Shown: positions 16,160-27,418, counted from the stretch's first letter. The stretch is 64,000 bases of DNA from Segetibacter aerophilus (GCF_007991655.1 NZ_BJYT01000017.1:1-64000); one strand, 5' to 3'. The notes: generated by a model from the sequence alone, not told the origin. A program made the numbers and translations.

Positions 16160-16401
16160 ATTTTTATTAAGTTTACATCAACCGCCTCTGCTAGTTATGA
16201 TTTCGTGTCAAAAAAGGTTTTAGCTGTTCCCCAATCAAATTAATTCTAACACGCAGGTAAGGACTAATCAAGTCTACAATCGACATTGTTAAAACTACTG
16301 ATACGACAGAGTTCAAATGCAAGTAGTAAAGGTAAAAGTTGAAATATAAACTTTACCAAAAGACAATCAGCATTACAGTCTTATCAGGAAAACGGTACAT
16401 A

Positions 16402-17187
16402 TTATTCCTTGCGAGCTACAATAATGATATGTCTAGAAGAAGTAGGTCCAATAATTCTTCCTGAATAATGAAGGAGTTTTGCTAAGTGAGGACTAGCTAC
16501 GATAGGCTTAAGGAGGGATTTAAAAGGCAGCTTTTTAGCGAGAGACTCCAGCAAGTACCAGGGCCGATCATGCAAATACGTAATTTTCACTATTTTGAAA
16601 GCGCTTTGGTTAACTAATTTTATGTAGTCAGCAAAATGGTCTGCAGTAGTGTAGTCTGTAAGAATAATGTATCCTCCCTTTTGCAATGCCCTATAAGTAT
16701 CTTTTAGGGCTGCCTGCTTTTGTTCCTCCGTAAACCACCAGCCGAGAAGGCCGTCACAGAGTGTAACCGTATCAAAGCTACCATCATTAAAAGGAAGTCC
16801 GGGAGTAGTAGTAACGTAATACTCAATTTCACAGTTGTGCTTTCGTGCAACAGGATCACATTTTTGCTTGCAAGCTTTTACAGCACTAAGTGAAACATCA
16901 GCAGCATAAAGTTTACTGGTAAAGGAGGCGAGCTTAGCCGTCATTAATCCTGATCCACAACCTAGCTCCAATAAGGCACATGGGTGGGGGCAAAATTCTC
17001 GTAGTTGTTGAATAGTAAATTTATGCCGAAATATTTCTCCCCCTCTGTGACTATAGTTCCACGGCTCCTCGTTTCTGCTATATTGCTTTTCGAACCAATC
17101 ATTGTAAGCTTGATTTTGGGAGTGATAGATACCACCTGTAAGCAAAAAATTGTCAGAAAGAGAGGTAGCAGGATAATTTTGTGGCAT
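16402..17187 (-). CDS. Class I SAM-dependent methyltransferase
   Basis: This 261-residue cytosolic protein has the class I methyltransferase core. Motif I is LLELGCGSGLMTAKL (about residues 72-86), an acidic end of strand 2 is YAADVSLSAV, and post-motif strands are FDTVTLCDGLLGWW and GGYIILTDYT. The substrate is not apparent. The N-terminal stretch NQAYNDWFEKQYSRNEEPWN resembles nodulation/ubiquinone-type methyltransferases that start with a WFE/W motif, but this does not fix the substrate. It stands alone; the nearest gene upstream on the same strand is 150 bp away. Confidence 0.85.
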   Translation of the reverse strand: MPQNYPATSLSDNFLLTGGIYHSQNQAYNDWFEKQYSRNEEPWNYSHRGGEIFRHKFTIQQLREFCPHPCALLELGCGSGLMTAKLASFTSKLYAADVSLSAVKACKQKCDPVARKHNCEIEYYVTTTPGLPFNDGSFDTVTLCDGLLGWWFTEEQKQAALKDTYRALQKGGYIILTDYTTADHFADYIKLVNQSAFKIVKITYLHDRPWYLLESLAKKLPFKSLLKPIVASPHLAKLLHYSGRIIGPTSSRHIIIVARKE

Positions 17188-17342
17188 AATGTTTCCGAGT
17201 TAATCGAACATATTGGTAGTTCGGAGGTAATAGCAATAAATCGTAGGCTCTCTACAAGAAAGCACGAAACGAGAAACAGGTGATAGGGTAAAAAAAGAGC
17301 AACGTTTAAAGAAACGGCGCTCGGTAGAGAGAGAAGTCAAAA

Positions 17343-17651
17343 TTATTTGCTGATCTTATCGATGCTGATAGAATTGTCGGTAATTGTACCTGTGATCTTC
17401 ACTTTGTCGCCTATAAACTTCGCTACTTCCTTAGGGTTGCTGATTGCATAAACTTTTTCGCCTACTACAAACACCGGCGCCTCACCACCTTTAACGCATT
17501 TTTGGGCACAAGCTGCATGGGTAGAAAGATCTTCTTTAGCCCCGCAATGAGCATCACTGATATAGCCGGTCCAGGTGCCTTTATCGGCCGCATAGGCAAT
17601 TGTAACAAAAAGCAGGGAGAGCACAACTAAATACTTTTTCATAAAATTCAT
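17343..17651 (-). CDS. Small secreted protein (DUF5818-like)
   Basis: The precursor has 102 residues with a clear signal peptide (MKKYLVVLSLLFVTIAYA); the start may be 17651 or the second Met at 17642. The mature part has the pattern GTWTGYISDAHCGAK, HAACAQKCVKGGEAPVFVV, KVYAISNP and KVKITGTI. This is common in small periplasmic proteins of this phylum and resembles an OB-type beta fold with two conserved Cys pairs. No function is established that I can name. It has no operon partner. Confidence 0.7.
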   Translation of the reverse strand: MNFMKKYLVVLSLLFVTIAYAADKGTWTGYISDAHCGAKEDLSTHAACAQKCVKGGEAPVFVVGEKVYAISNPKEVAKFIGDKVKITGTITDNSISIDKISK

Positions 17652-17990
17652 TTATTAGTTAAGAATATTCAAGCTGTTACAATATACGTAATATAACGTT
17701 TGTTGGCAACATTCTGCAGTTCCCGTCTTGTGTCATCTTAGAGCAGTTAGCGATTTATGTTGCTTAAGTCGTTAACTACTATTGGGGCAGCACTTTTTTT
17801 AACCGGTAGTCAAATAAGCTTAAGTAGCTACAAGTAAAATCAAACAGTGTACAGGTAGAAATAGTTTCGCTTAGCTAGTTGTGAAAAAGAGGCTGCAAAC
17901 GCCCAACCTCAAATAAGATTATTGCCGCTTAAGTAAAAAGGCGGCTTAACTTCCGCGCCTTAAATATTTTCGTTCAAATTTGCTTCTTAT
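17652..17990. other. Divergent intergenic region
   Basis: This 339-bp gap separates two divergently transcribed genes and presumably holds both promoters. No clear TAnnTTTG box, hairpin or small frame was identified. Confidence 0.3.
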
Positions 17991-20426
17991 ATGCCGAAAT
18001 CGATTTTGCCCTTTCTTTTAATGTGTTTTTATAGCAGCGTATACGCGCAGGTTAATCGATCCATTCGCGTTACAGTGCTTAATGACAAAAAAGTTGCCCT
18101 ACCAGGTTCTACTTTATACCTTTTAACGGCGGATTCTGTAAACATTCGTACAGCTGCAGCAAATGTCGCCGGCACAATTCAATTTACAGAAATTAATGCG
18201 GGAAAATATCTGGTTAAAGCAAGTGAACTAGGCCACGAAGAGGGCTTCAGTAAATTGCTCGACCTTGAAAAAAATGACTCTGCTACTGATACAATTATTC
18301 TAAAAACCAAAACAGGGTTACTTAAAGATGTAACGGTTATTGCTAAAAAAGCCTTCGTTCAATTTCTGCCTGATAAAACAGTTATAAACCCTGAAGCCAA
18401 CATTACTAATGCCGGCGCAACTGTTATGGATATCCTTGAAAAATCGCCTGGTATAACTGTTGGAAAAGATGGCTCGCTAATAATGAAAGGAAAGCCTGCA
18501 GTTACAGTATTTATTGATGGCAAACCTACACAACTGAGTGGAGCTGAGCTGCAAGCGTATCTTTCAGGCATGAGTGCTTCACAGGTAGATGTTGTAGAGC
18601 TAATCGAAAATCCAGGTGCTAAATATGATGCGTCTGGTAACGCTGGTATCATCAACATAAAAACTAAGGCAAACAAACAGAGGGGTTTTAATGGGTCGTT
18701 GAATGTAAGCTATGGGCAGGGTGTTTATGCGAAAACAGGTAATACGCTTAACCTGAATTATCGCGAGGGAAAAATGAACTGGTTTATGAATTATAGCGTT
18801 CGTGCTAATACTGAATTTCAAAACATTTGGACACTCCGAACTTATTTTAATAAGCAACGCCAGGATTCGGCGTTGCTTGAGCAACCGAATTTTGGAAAAA
18901 ACAAAGCGTCAGGCCAGAATTTTAAAACGGGCCTCGATTTTTTTGTTAGCAATAGCACCACCGTAAGTCTTGTATTTACCGGCAATATTTTTGACCGGCA
19001 GGGAAATTTTCGTAGCGCGATTAATTGGATGAATCCCAAACATCAGGTTGACTCTACAATCAATACTTTAGGCGAAAACAATACAGAGTTTAAAAGAGGG
19101 GGTGTAAATCTGAGCGGCAGGCATCAAATAGATAAAAACAGTGAATTTAGTTTTGACATAGATTATGTGAAGTTCAACATAGCCAATGATCAAAATTATC
19201 AAACGCAGTTATTGGTACCCGGTAGCGGTGTATTAGCTACAAAGGGCAATACACCATCAATGCTTGATATAACGACACTAAAGGTTGATTACTCTAAACG
19301 TTTCAAAAAGTTACTCCTGGAAACAGGCTTGAAAACAGCGATCAATAAAACGGACAACCTTGCTGAATACTATTATCTTGATAACAACAATTGGTTGCAG
19401 GACCTAAGCCGCAGCAACCATTTCTTATATAATGAAAAGATTAGTGCGGTCTATGCAAGTGTAGATGCTGAAAAAGGGAAATGGCATTGGCAAACGGGAT
19501 TGAGATATGAGTTTACATCTTATAAAGCAAATCAATTGGGCAACGCGGTAGTAAAGGATTCTGCTTTTAATAAAAACTATGGCAGCGTCTTTCCCACGGC
19601 TTTTGTTTCATACGCTGCTGATAGCAATAATATGATAACGTTTCGAACAGGCAGAAGAATCGATAGGCCCCCATTTCAGTTTCTGAATCCTTTTCTAAGA
19701 ACATTAAACAAGTATACTTACGAAGGGGGCAATCCTTTTATAAAACCACAGTACACGTGGAATTTTGCTTTGGCTCATACATATAAGCAAATGCTTACCA
19801 CTGAGCTATCATATGGCTACCTTCGCGACTATTTTTCACAGGTATTTATTATTGACTCAAGCAGCAGGAATGTTAACAAGAACATCATTATTTACACAAG
19901 GGGAAACGTAGGTTCTTTTCAAAATATTGGGATAAGTGAAACTTACCAGGTTCCGCTAAACAAATGGTGGAACGTTACTGCAGCGGCAGTGTTCAATCAC
20001 AAAACTATAAAAGGTGTTGTATGGGCTCCCATCACTGTTAAGATAAGTCAGCTTAATGTGAGCTTGAATAACCAGTTTCAGTTTAAAAAAGGCTGGGGTG
20101 CCGAAATTAGTGGTTACTACCAAACAAAAAGCCAGATAGACTTACAGGAATGGCTGGAGCCGCAAGGTGAATTGAACCTAGGTGTTTCCAAGGTCGTGTT
20201 GAAAGGGAAAGGTTCGCTAAAACTAAGTATTCGTGATATTACTTATTTCCAGAATTATTCCGGCTATTCTACGTTTCAAAATTCATATGAACCCTTTAAA
20301 ATACAATGGGATTCAAGGGTAGCGCGAGTTAATTTTAGCTGGAGGTTTGGTAAGACCATGAAAGCAGTAAAACGATCTGAAGGTGGAGCTACAGATGAAA
20401 TTAACCGCGCGGGTAGTGGAAACTAA
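17991..20426 (+). CDS. TonB-dependent outer-membrane receptor, OMP_b-brl_3 type
   Basis: This 811-residue protein has a signal peptide (MPKSILPFLLMCFYSSVYAQ) and an N-terminal carboxypeptidase-regulatory-like beta domain (about 25-100). A plug follows, with MDILEKSPGITVGKDGSLIM, VTVFIDGKPTQLSG and VVELIENPGAKYDASGNAGI. The outer-membrane barrel of the beta-barrel family 3 type follows and ends in INRAGSGN rather than the usual aromatic residue, after the strand VARVNFSWRFGKTMKA. The GNAGIINIKTK motif is typical. Such receptors import ligands at the outer membrane; the ligand is not deducible. It is monocistronic, with a VOC gene convergent downstream. Confidence 0.85.
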   Translation: MPKSILPFLLMCFYSSVYAQVNRSIRVTVLNDKKVALPGSTLYLLTADSVNIRTAAANVAGTIQFTEINAGKYLVKASELGHEEGFSKLLDLEKNDSATDTIILKTKTGLLKDVTVIAKKAFVQFLPDKTVINPEANITNAGATVMDILEKSPGITVGKDGSLIMKGKPAVTVFIDGKPTQLSGAELQAYLSGMSASQVDVVELIENPGAKYDASGNAGIINIKTKANKQRGFNGSLNVSYGQGVYAKTGNTLNLNYREGKMNWFMNYSVRANTEFQNIWTLRTYFNKQRQDSALLEQPNFGKNKASGQNFKTGLDFFVSNSTTVSLVFTGNIFDRQGNFRSAINWMNPKHQVDSTINTLGENNTEFKRGGVNLSGRHQIDKNSEFSFDIDYVKFNIANDQNYQTQLLVPGSGVLATKGNTPSMLDITTLKVDYSKRFKKLLLETGLKTAINKTDNLAEYYYLDNNNWLQDLSRSNHFLYNEKISAVYASVDAEKGKWHWQTGLRYEFTSYKANQLGNAVVKDSAFNKNYGSVFPTAFVSYAADSNNMITFRTGRRIDRPPFQFLNPFLRTLNKYTYEGGNPFIKPQYTWNFALAHTYKQMLTTELSYGYLRDYFSQVFIIDSSSRNVNKNIIIYTRGNVGSFQNIGISETYQVPLNKWWNVTAAAVFNHKTIKGVVWAPITVKISQLNVSLNNQFQFKKGWGAEISGYYQTKSQIDLQEWLEPQGELNLGVSKVVLKGKGSLKLSIRDITYFQNYSGYSTFQNSYEPFKIQWDSRVARVNFSWRFGKTMKAVKRSEGGATDEINRAGSGN

Positions 20427-20750
20427 GTTTCGTTAATCGAAGGGTTTGATGGGCAAACACGGATCTAAAGCTTTTGTCCAGTTTGTATCTTTCTTTTGAG
20501 CTAAGCCATAAACATCTATTTGGCTTCCTTGCGTCGCACATTTCTACTTGTGTACTCACTTCACCAGCTAAGTCATGATGCCTTAGCCTACCCACGTACC
20601 TTTTTAGAAGTTTCAGCAGGACAAAGGGGGTAGGAGTTGCAATAATTTTAAGTACAGGTCTTCTACATACCAGATTCAATCCCCCTTCTTATTTAACCGC
20701 GTAGCTACCAACAAACGGAACGCACGGAAAGCCTACGAAGACTGAGGGCT
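20427..20750. other. Convergent intergenic region with a weak repeat copy
   Basis: No gene is seen. The stretch 20527-20555 (CCTTGCGTCGCACATTTCTA followed by CTTGTGTAC) resembles the dispersed CGTTGCGTCGCACACTTGTA repeat with an internal insertion. Confidence 0.35.
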
Positions 20751-21224
20751 TCACTGCTCAATTGCAGCTTTTATTTTTGCAACGTCAATTTTCTTCATTG
20801 TCATCATTGCTTCAAATGCCCGTTTTGCTATATCACCGCCCCTCGCCATTGCATCAGTCAAAACACGGGGAGTGATTTGCCACGAGAGTCCCCATTTGTC
20901 TTTGCACCAGCCACACTCACTAGCTGTGCCTCCGTTATCAATAATCGCATTCCAATACAGGTCAGTTTCAGCTTGGTCATCTGTAGCAATTTGGAAGGAG
21001 AACGCCTCACTGTGTTTAAACACATCGCCACCATCAAGTCCTATACATGGTACTCCGCAGACAGTGAACTCTACTGTAAGCACGTCGCCTGCCTTGCCTC
21101 CCGGAAAGTCTGAAGGCGCTTGAAATACCTTTCCGACCGAACTGTCCGGAAATGTGTTTGCATAAAAGTGAGCTGCCTCGACTGCGTCGTTATTGTACCA
21201 CAAACAGATCGTGTTCTTTTGCAT
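20751..21224 (-). CDS. VOC-family protein, PhnB/3-demethylubiquinone methyltransferase-like
   Basis: The 157-residue protein matches the PhnB-like glyoxalase fold. It opens with NTICLWYNNDAVEAAHFYAN and contains GDVLTVEFTVCGVPCIGLDG and FKHSEAFSFQIATDDQAETD. The centre has the characteristic GGTASECGWCKDKWGLSWQI, and AFEAMMTMKKIDVAKIKAAI closes the sequence. Despite the historical annotation, these proteins are not ubiquinone methyltransferases and their substrates are mostly unknown. Length is normal and the start ATG at 21224 is unambiguous. Confidence 0.88.
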   Translation of the reverse strand: MQKNTICLWYNNDAVEAAHFYANTFPDSSVGKVFQAPSDFPGGKAGDVLTVEFTVCGVPCIGLDGGDVFKHSEAFSFQIATDDQAETDLYWNAIIDNGGTASECGWCKDKWGLSWQITPRVLTDAMARGGDIAKRAFEAMMTMKKIDVAKIKAAIEQ

Positions 21225-21470
21225 AGCTACCTTTTTTAAGTATTGATCTTTATGTGCCGTTTATAAATTTAGCAATTAATCCGATAAACCTTAAAGCAAA
21301 ATGCCCTCTGCTTATCGACTCTTAAAATAAGAGATAGTGTTAAATTAGTGTCTAGTCACTAGTATTGTTGAACGATAAAAAAATTGACACTGATAAAATT
21401 CCTTAACGACATTTGAAAGAGGATAAACTTTTACTAGTCGCGAGACTGGTGAATATTAAAAATTATAACA

Positions 21471-22685
21471 ATGAAAATTTTTTTCACCCTTCTTATTCTG
21501 TCGGGCCTTTGTCTTGCCCGTAATTATTCACCAACCACACATGCAGTTGCTGAGAAAAGTCAGTTAAAAACAGGTGCTGAACAAACTGATAAATATGTGC
21601 CTTACCTAAAGGGGAAAAGGGTTGCTATTCTTGCTAACCTCACAACAATTATTGGAAGGAGGCATTTGGTGGACAGCCTCAAAACCCTTGGAGTTAATAT
21701 CGTAAAAGTCTTCGGTCCCGAACACGGTTTTCGCGGCAATGCAAGCGCGGGTACTGCTGTTGCTGATGAAATTGATGTTTCTACTGGAATACCTGTAGTC
21801 TCCCTGTACGGCAAAAAAAATAAACCCACAAAAGAAGATCTTTCTGATGTTGACATAATCATTTACGATCTACAGGATGTGGGGTGCCGGTTTTATACTA
21901 ACATCAATGCGCTCTCTCGTTTAATGGAGGCCTGTTATGAAAACGGTAAAGAACTCCTTATTCTTGACAGGCCAAATCCAAATGGGTATCTAGTTGATGG
22001 ACCAATACTCGATATGAAATTTAAATCAGGCATTGGTATGTTTCCTATACCTATGTCGCATGGATTAACTGTTGGTGAATTTGCACAAATGGCGAATGGC
22101 GAAGGATGGCTGACAAACAAAGTAAAATGTAATCTAAGAATTATTAAAGTGGCGAATTACAATCATGACATGTCGTACGATTTACCTGTAAGCCCGTCCC
22201 CTAATTTAAATACACAACAAGCGGTGATGTTGTATCCTTCTACTTGTTTATTTGAAGGCACTTACCTCAATCATGGTCGAGGTACTTATTTTCCATTTAC
22301 CGTAATAGGCAGCCCTGAGCTAAAAGGCAAGTATACATTCAGCTTCACCCCAACAAGCATTAAGGGAATGGCAGAAACGCCGCTCTTCATGAACGAGGTA
22401 TGTTATGGCCTTGACTTGCGCAAGTATGATGTAGACCTCTTGAGAAAAAAGAAGCAGATTAATTTGGAATGGATGATGGAATTGTACTCCGCTTCTCCTT
22501 ACAAAGAAAAATTTTTCGACTCCAAGTTAAGCAAGGAAATGGGCGTGATTGAAAGACTTGTAGGATCTGCTTTGTTCAGGCAACAAATTATTGATGGCAA
22601 ATCAGAAAAAGAAATCCGAAAAAGTTGGGAGCCTGGCTTAAGTGAATATAAAGTGATGCGAAAAAAATATCTGCTTTACCCCTAA
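21471..22685 (+). CDS. namZ: NamZ-type exo-beta-N-acetylmuramidase (DUF1343)
   Basis: The protein has 404 residues with a signal peptide (MKIFFTLLILSGLCLA). It carries the DUF1343 signatures: GKRVAILANLTTIIGRRHLV, VFGPEHGFRGNASAGTAV, IPVVSLYGKKNKPTKEDL, DVDIIIYDLQDVGCRFYTN, LLILDRPNPNGYLVDGPIL and PMSHGLTVGEFAQM. Members of this family remove terminal N-acetylmuramic acid from peptidoglycan fragments in the periplasm, so it likely serves cell-wall recycling or salvage. The conserved Glu in GPEHG is present. Neighbours show no other peptidoglycan genes. Confidence 0.85.
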   Translation: MKIFFTLLILSGLCLARNYSPTTHAVAEKSQLKTGAEQTDKYVPYLKGKRVAILANLTTIIGRRHLVDSLKTLGVNIVKVFGPEHGFRGNASAGTAVADEIDVSTGIPVVSLYGKKNKPTKEDLSDVDIIIYDLQDVGCRFYTNINALSRLMEACYENGKELLILDRPNPNGYLVDGPILDMKFKSGIGMFPIPMSHGLTVGEFAQMANGEGWLTNKVKCNLRIIKVANYNHDMSYDLPVSPSPNLNTQQAVMLYPSTCLFEGTYLNHGRGTYFPFTVIGSPELKGKYTFSFTPTSIKGMAETPLFMNEVCYGLDLRKYDVDLLRKKKQINLEWMMELYSASPYKEKFFDSKLSKEMGVIERLVGSALFRQQIIDGKSEKEIRKSWEPGLSEYKVMRKKYLLYP

Positions 22686-22826
22686 CTGAAGAATGAGAAA
22701 TGTAACCTAACATGTTGGTTCCTGAACTTAGTCTTATTCCCTTTTTAATAAAAGTATTGTAAAATGCTTCAAAGCTAGAATGAGACTTTTGTTTCTCTTC
22801 ATTTCATTTCAAGGAAAAAAACCTCA

Positions 22827-23146
22827 CTACAGTTTTTCATCCTTGCCCATTTTCTGTAGCAAAATAAACAACAAGTAAACGAGGGTCATAGCAGATAATA
22901 CCTGTAGCAGGGCCATATAGAAGTTTTACTAGTAGCAAGACGCCACAGTAATAGATGTTAGTTGCAAGAGTTGTAATCAACAAGGGAACAATAAGTCTTG
23001 ATTGGATAAAGTGAGCCCATCAACAAACCAGCCGCTAATTCTCCTAATTTTATTTCTATACCATGATGAGTAGCAAAACAAACAATAACTAATAAAATAG
23101 GCCACAATAAGTAATAAAGGACAAAAGAATAACTATAACGGGTGTA
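22827..23146 (-). pseudogene. Decayed multi-span membrane protein
   Basis: Reading right to left, three consecutive hydrophobic pieces in different frames make a coherent membrane protein. They are VLYYLLWPILLVIVCFATHH with GELAAGLLMGSLYPIKT, then IVPLLITTLATNIYYCGVLL, then MALLQVLSAMTLVYLLFILL ending QKMGKDEKL at a stop (22827-22829). A stop at 23147-23149 closes the front and no start codon is available. Two frameshifts and the missing start point to a dead gene of about 105 codons. The family is not recognised. Nothing else was seen between 22686 and 23212. Confidence 0.5.
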
Positions 23147-23212
23147 TTAATGTCGATACGACAATAATACTCTACGTATGAGGTTGAATAAGTAGCGTTT
23201 TAATTGCTACCA

Positions 23213-26200
23213 ATGAAATATCTCAATTTTTGTAAAACCTTTGCCGAAACCTTTATAGCAGTAGCTATACTTGCCCTTCCATTTGCTGCGAGTGCTCAGA
23301 ACAAGAGCTTAAAGTTTGAGCATATAGGCATATCAGCAGGTATTTCGCAAATAAATATTACCTGTGTCTTCCAGGACAGTTATGGGTTTATGTGGTTTGG
23401 TACAAGAGATGGCCTGAACCGATATGATGGATATAAGTTCACGATCTATCGACATGACTCAAAGGATGATAATACGATCAGTAATAATTTTATCCAGGAT
23501 ATAAAGGAAGATAAATCAGGTAATATTTGGATTTCTACAGAAGGCGGAGGTGTGAATAAGTACGATGTTAAACATCACAGGTTTACGAGGTATATGAATG
23601 ATGGCCGGAATGCGAACAGCATTTCGAGTAACAGCGTAAACAAACTATTATTTGATGAAGAAGACGATTTGTGGATCGCCACTCAAAAAGGCGGGCTAAA
23701 TAAGCTGGATTTAAAAACCAATCGGTTTCAACGTTATATCCATTCTGATAGTGACCCTACTACTATTAGCGACAATAATATTATGAGTCTTTTTCAAGAC
23801 TCTCATAAGCATCTCTGGATCGGAACTTCTACAGGTGGCTTAAATCTAATTGATAGAAAAACTGGTCGGGTCACAAAGTTCTCCCACAAGGAAAACGACC
23901 CTAAAACTGTCTCAGGGAATAGTATTAGCGCAATGTTCGAAGACAGTAAGCATCGCTTTTGGGTAGGAACGCAGGGTAGTGGTCTTAACCTGTTTGATGA
24001 AAGGGAAAAAACGTTTACCACATTTAGGCATAACAGTAAAAAAGGCAGCATTGCAGGTGATAATATCTTATGCATAAATGAGGACGGCGGCGGAAATTTG
24101 TGGGTCGGTGCAGAAAATGCAGGTATTAGTATTCGTAATAGCGAAGCGGACATTTTCGAAAATTATGCTCACGACGACATCGATTACAATAGCCTTAGTG
24201 CTAATTCCATCTATGGTATTTCAAGAGATAAGACAGGTAATATGTGGCTAGGTGCTTTTAGCGGTGGCATCAATCTCTTCAAAAAAAGCACAACCAACTT
24301 TTCTCACTATACTCATAATACCTCGCCGTTTAGTTTGTCAAATAATTTCGTGCTTGATTTATTTGAGGACGCCGACCATAATATCTGGATCGGAACCGAT
24401 GGCGGAGGTCTCAATAAATTTGATCCGGTTAATGAAACATTTACTTCTTACAAGGACAAGAATAACTACAATGGACTTTCGGGCAATTTTGTGCTTTCGA
24501 TAAACCAGGACCAGGACCGCAAATTATGGATAGGTACATGGGGAGGTGGGCTGAGTGTCTTAGATCAAAAAACAAATCGTTTCAAACATTTTGTTCATAA
24601 CGAAAAAGACACTAATAGCTTATCAGGCAATAATGTGTATTCGATCATACATACGCTAGATAAAAAGACATGGATCGGCACTTACAATGCAGGATTAAAC
24701 GTGTACAACCCAACTAGCAACAATTTTACTCACTATAAATTTAATCCTAAAAACGTCAATAGCTTAAGCAGCGACAGGGTATACTCGATCGTAGAAGACA
24801 GGCGCGGTAATCTGTGGGTGGGTACGTATGATGGAGGGCTGAATTTACTGGACAGAAAAAAAAACAGCTTTACCCGGTTTCAACATGATGAGAAAAAGAA
24901 TAGCCTGAGTAATAATACCGTCACCAACATTTTTGAAGCAGAAGATGGAAAGTTATGGCTAAGTACTTATTCCGGTTTGAATGTGTTTGACCCCGAGACC
25001 AGGCAGTTTACGGTCTTTACCAGGAAGGACGGTTTGCCCAGCGATATTATTTATGCTGTAAAGGAAGACAACGGTGGCAACATGTGGATCAGTACTAATA
25101 ATGGACTGACCATGTTTGACTCAAAAAATCGCCGGTTTCAAAATTATACTATAGAGGATGGTTTGCAAGCCGACGAATTTAAACCTCACTCGGCTTTAAA
25201 AAGTCATGATGGAACGCTCTACTTTGGAGGTTTAAATGGCTTTAACGCCTTTAACCCGGAAAGAATAATCAAAGACAAACGCTGGTCACCTTTGGCCATT
25301 ACTGGTTTCAATGTTTTTAATAAAGCATTGCCAATTTCCGAAAATAGTAAGAACACGGGCGTTTTAAAACAAGATATTTCTTACACCCAGGATGTGCGCC
25401 TTTCTTATGATCAATCTGTTATTTCTCTCGAATTTGCTGCACTTGATTTTACCACTGCCACCAAAAAGGAGTACGCTTTTATGCTGGAGGGTTTCGACAA
25501 AGACTGGAACTATGTTGGCAGCAGAAATACGGCCTCTTATACCAATCTTTCGCCAGGAAATTATAGGTTTAAAGTGAAGTATAGAACCAACGAAGGTTTG
25601 TGGTCGCCTGTAAATGCAGGGCTTGAAATTACTATTGTACCTCCCTTTTGGTTAACCTGGTGGTTTAAATTACTAGTAGCGCTGACAGTTGTTGGAAGTG
25701 TTTACGGCGTATTTAAGATTCGGTTACAGAAAATTAGATTTCAAAAAGAGCGGCTTGAACTACAGGTGAAAGAACGGACGGAAAGACTAGCCCAATTAAC
25801 TGTTGTTGAACGCCATTCGCGTGAAGAAGCTGAACGCGCACGCGAGGAAGCTGAAAACGCCAATAAGGCAAAAGATGTATTTCTAGCTACTATGAGCCAC
25901 GAGATCCGCACGCCGATGAATGGAGTAATAGGAATGTCGACTTTACTGTCAAATACCACTTTAACTCTCGAGCAACAGGACTATGCCGAAACAATCAAAA
26001 CCTGCGGGGACGCGCTTTTAACAGTTATCAATGACATTCTTGATTTTTCTAAAATCGAGTCCGGCAACCTGGAATTAGACGAACAAGATTTTGATATCAA
26101 AGATTGTATCGAAGGAGTACTCGATGTGTTTGCCGCAAGAGCCGGGGTATTAAATCTTGACCTGGTTTACCAAATAGATGCTAACGTGCCATCCAAAATT

Positions 26201-27418
26201 ATTGGAGACTCCGTAAGGTTAAGGCAAATTTTGATCAACCTGGTGGGCAATGCAATTAAGTTTACAAGTCATGGGGAAATCGTTATTGGCGTTAAAGTAA
26301 ACAAACAGCAAAATGAAAATATTGAATTGGTGTTTGACGTACGCGACACTGGTATAGGCATTCCAAAAGATAAAATACATCGTCTATTTAAAGCATTCTC
26401 ACAGGTAGACTCGAGCACTACAAGAAGATATGGAGGAACAGGTCTTGGACTAGCGATCAGTGAAAAACTGGTAAAACTGATGGGAGGCGATATTAAAGTA
26501 ATGAGTGAACCGGGGGTAGGAACGACTTTTAGTTTTAGTATACAATCTAAAATAGGAGTTAGTGGGCTAACTACCTATGTGCACCTTAGTATGGCTAATA
26601 TGGCTAACAAGCAGATTTTAGTGGTGGATGATAATCTTACCAACAGGAACATAATGGAAAACCAGTTGAAGCAGTGGAACTTTATTCCAGTACTTGCTGA
26701 GTCTGGGCAGGAAGCCCTCGACATCCTGGGAAGAAATAAGTCGATTGATTTAGTTATATCGGATATGCAAATGCCCGAGATGGATGGAGTAGAGTTAGCC
26801 GAAATTATCCGGAAAGTTCGGCCGCAGCTAAATATCATATTACTTAGTTCTGCCGGAAACGAGCAAAGCCGCAAGTATTCCCATTTGTTTAATGTTATCC
26901 TAAATAAGCCTACTAAGCATTCGCTCTTGTACAAACACGTTTGCGACCAGTTGAAGCAAAACAGTCACAAGCCTTTTGAAAAACCAGAAGGCGCGCGGCC
27001 GTTATTTTCAACCAATATTGCCCAAGCCTACCCAATGAGTATTTTGATTGCGGAAGACAACGCAGTAAATCAAAAGTTGATGTTACAGGTATTGGCTAAG
27101 ATGGGTTACGAGGCAGATGTCGCCAGCAATGGTCTTGAAGTGCTAAGTGCAATGGATAGTAAAACATACGACCTAATCCTGATGGACATGCAAATGCCTG
27201 AGATGGATGGGTTGGAGACCTGCGAGTTTATAAGAAAAAATATGAATGATCAACCCATTATAGTTGCTATGACAGCCAATGCCATGAATCGGGATAAGGA
27301 ATTATGTATCAAAGCCGGGATGGACGATTACCTGAGTAAGCCTATAAAAATTTCAGAGGTAGTACAAGTGCTCGAAAAATCAGGGCGTAAGGCACGCAAT
27401 AAGGTTAGAATGAATTAA
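23213..27418 (+). CDS. Hybrid two-component sensor kinase with Reg_prop/Y_Y_Y sensor and two receivers
   Basis: From the ATG at 23213 the protein has 1,401 residues with a signal peptide (ending AASAQ). The periplasmic part is a long series of two-component-regulator propeller repeats ([28 protein letters not shown] and so on, to about residue 690) and a Y_Y_Y domain. One transmembrane helix lies at about 810-835. In the cytosol are HisKA with the phospho-His in [14 protein letters not shown] (about 893), HATPase with RDTGIGIP and [14 protein letters not shown], and two receivers, with phospho-Asp in [12 protein letters not shown] and [13 protein letters not shown]. Unlike classical Bacteroides HTCS, no AraC-type DNA-binding domain follows, so output must go through another protein. 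Glycan sensing is typical of the family, but no polysaccharide genes adjoin it. Confidence 0.92.
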   Translation: MKYLNFCKTFAETFIAVAILALPFAASAQNKSLKFEHIGISAGISQINITCVFQDSYGFMWFGTRDGLNRYDGYKFTIYRHDSKDDNTISNNFIQDIKEDKSGNIWISTEGGGVNKYDVKHHRFTRYMNDGRNANSISSNSVNKLLFDEEDDLWIATQKGGLNKLDLKTNRFQRYIHSDSDPTTISDNNIMSLFQDSHKHLWIGTSTGGLNLIDRKTGRVTKFSHKENDPKTVSGNSISAMFEDSKHRFWVGTQGSGLNLFDEREKTFTTFRHNSKKGSIAGDNILCINEDGGGNLWVGAENAGISIRNSEADIFENYAHDDIDYNSLSANSIYGISRDKTGNMWLGAFSGGINLFKKSTTNFSHYTHNTSPFSLSNNFVLDLFEDADHNIWIGTDGGGLNKFDPVNETFTSYKDKNNYNGLSGNFVLSINQDQDRKLWIGTWGGGLSVLDQKTNRFKHFVHNEKDTNSLSGNNVYSIIHTLDKKTWIGTYNAGLNVYNPTSNNFTHYKFNPKNVNSLSSDRVYSIVEDRRGNLWVGTYDGGLNLLDRKKNSFTRFQHDEKKNSLSNNTVTNIFEAEDGKLWLSTYSGLNVFDPETRQFTVFTRKDGLPSDIIYAVKEDNGGNMWISTNNGLTMFDSKNRRFQNYTIEDGLQADEFKPHSALKSHDGTLYFGGLNGFNAFNPERIIKDKRWSPLAITGFNVFNKALPISENSKNTGVLKQDISYTQDVRLSYDQSVISLEFAALDFTTATKKEYAFMLEGFDKDWNYVGSRNTASYTNLSPGNYRFKVKYRTNEGLWSPVNAGLEITIVPPFWLTWWFKLLVALTVVGSVYGVFKIRLQKIRFQKERLELQVKERTERLAQLTVVERHSREEAERAREEAENANKAKDVFLATMSHEIRTPMNGVIGMSTLLSNTTLTLEQQDYAETIKTCGDALLTVINDILDFSKIESGNLELDEQDFDIKDCIEGVLDVFAARAGVLNLDLVYQIDANVPSKIIGDSVRLRQILINLVGNAIKFTSHGEIVIGVKVNKQQNENIELVFDVRDTGIGIPKDKIHRLFKAFSQVDSSTTRRYGGTGLGLAISEKLVKLMGGDIKVMSEPGVGTTFSFSIQSKIGVSGLTTYVHLSMANMANKQILVVDDNLTNRNIMENQLKQWNFIPVLAESGQEALDILGRNKSIDLVISDMQMPEMDGVELAEIIRKVRPQLNIILLSSAGNEQSRKYSHLFNVILNKPTKHSLLYKHVCDQLKQNSHKPFEKPEGARPLFSTNIAQAYPMSILIAEDNAVNQKLMLQVLAKMGYEADVASNGLEVLSAMDSKTYDLILMDMQMPEMDGLETCEFIRKNMNDQPIIVAMTANAMNRDKELCIKAGMDDYLSKPIKISEVVQVLEKSGRKARNKVRMN

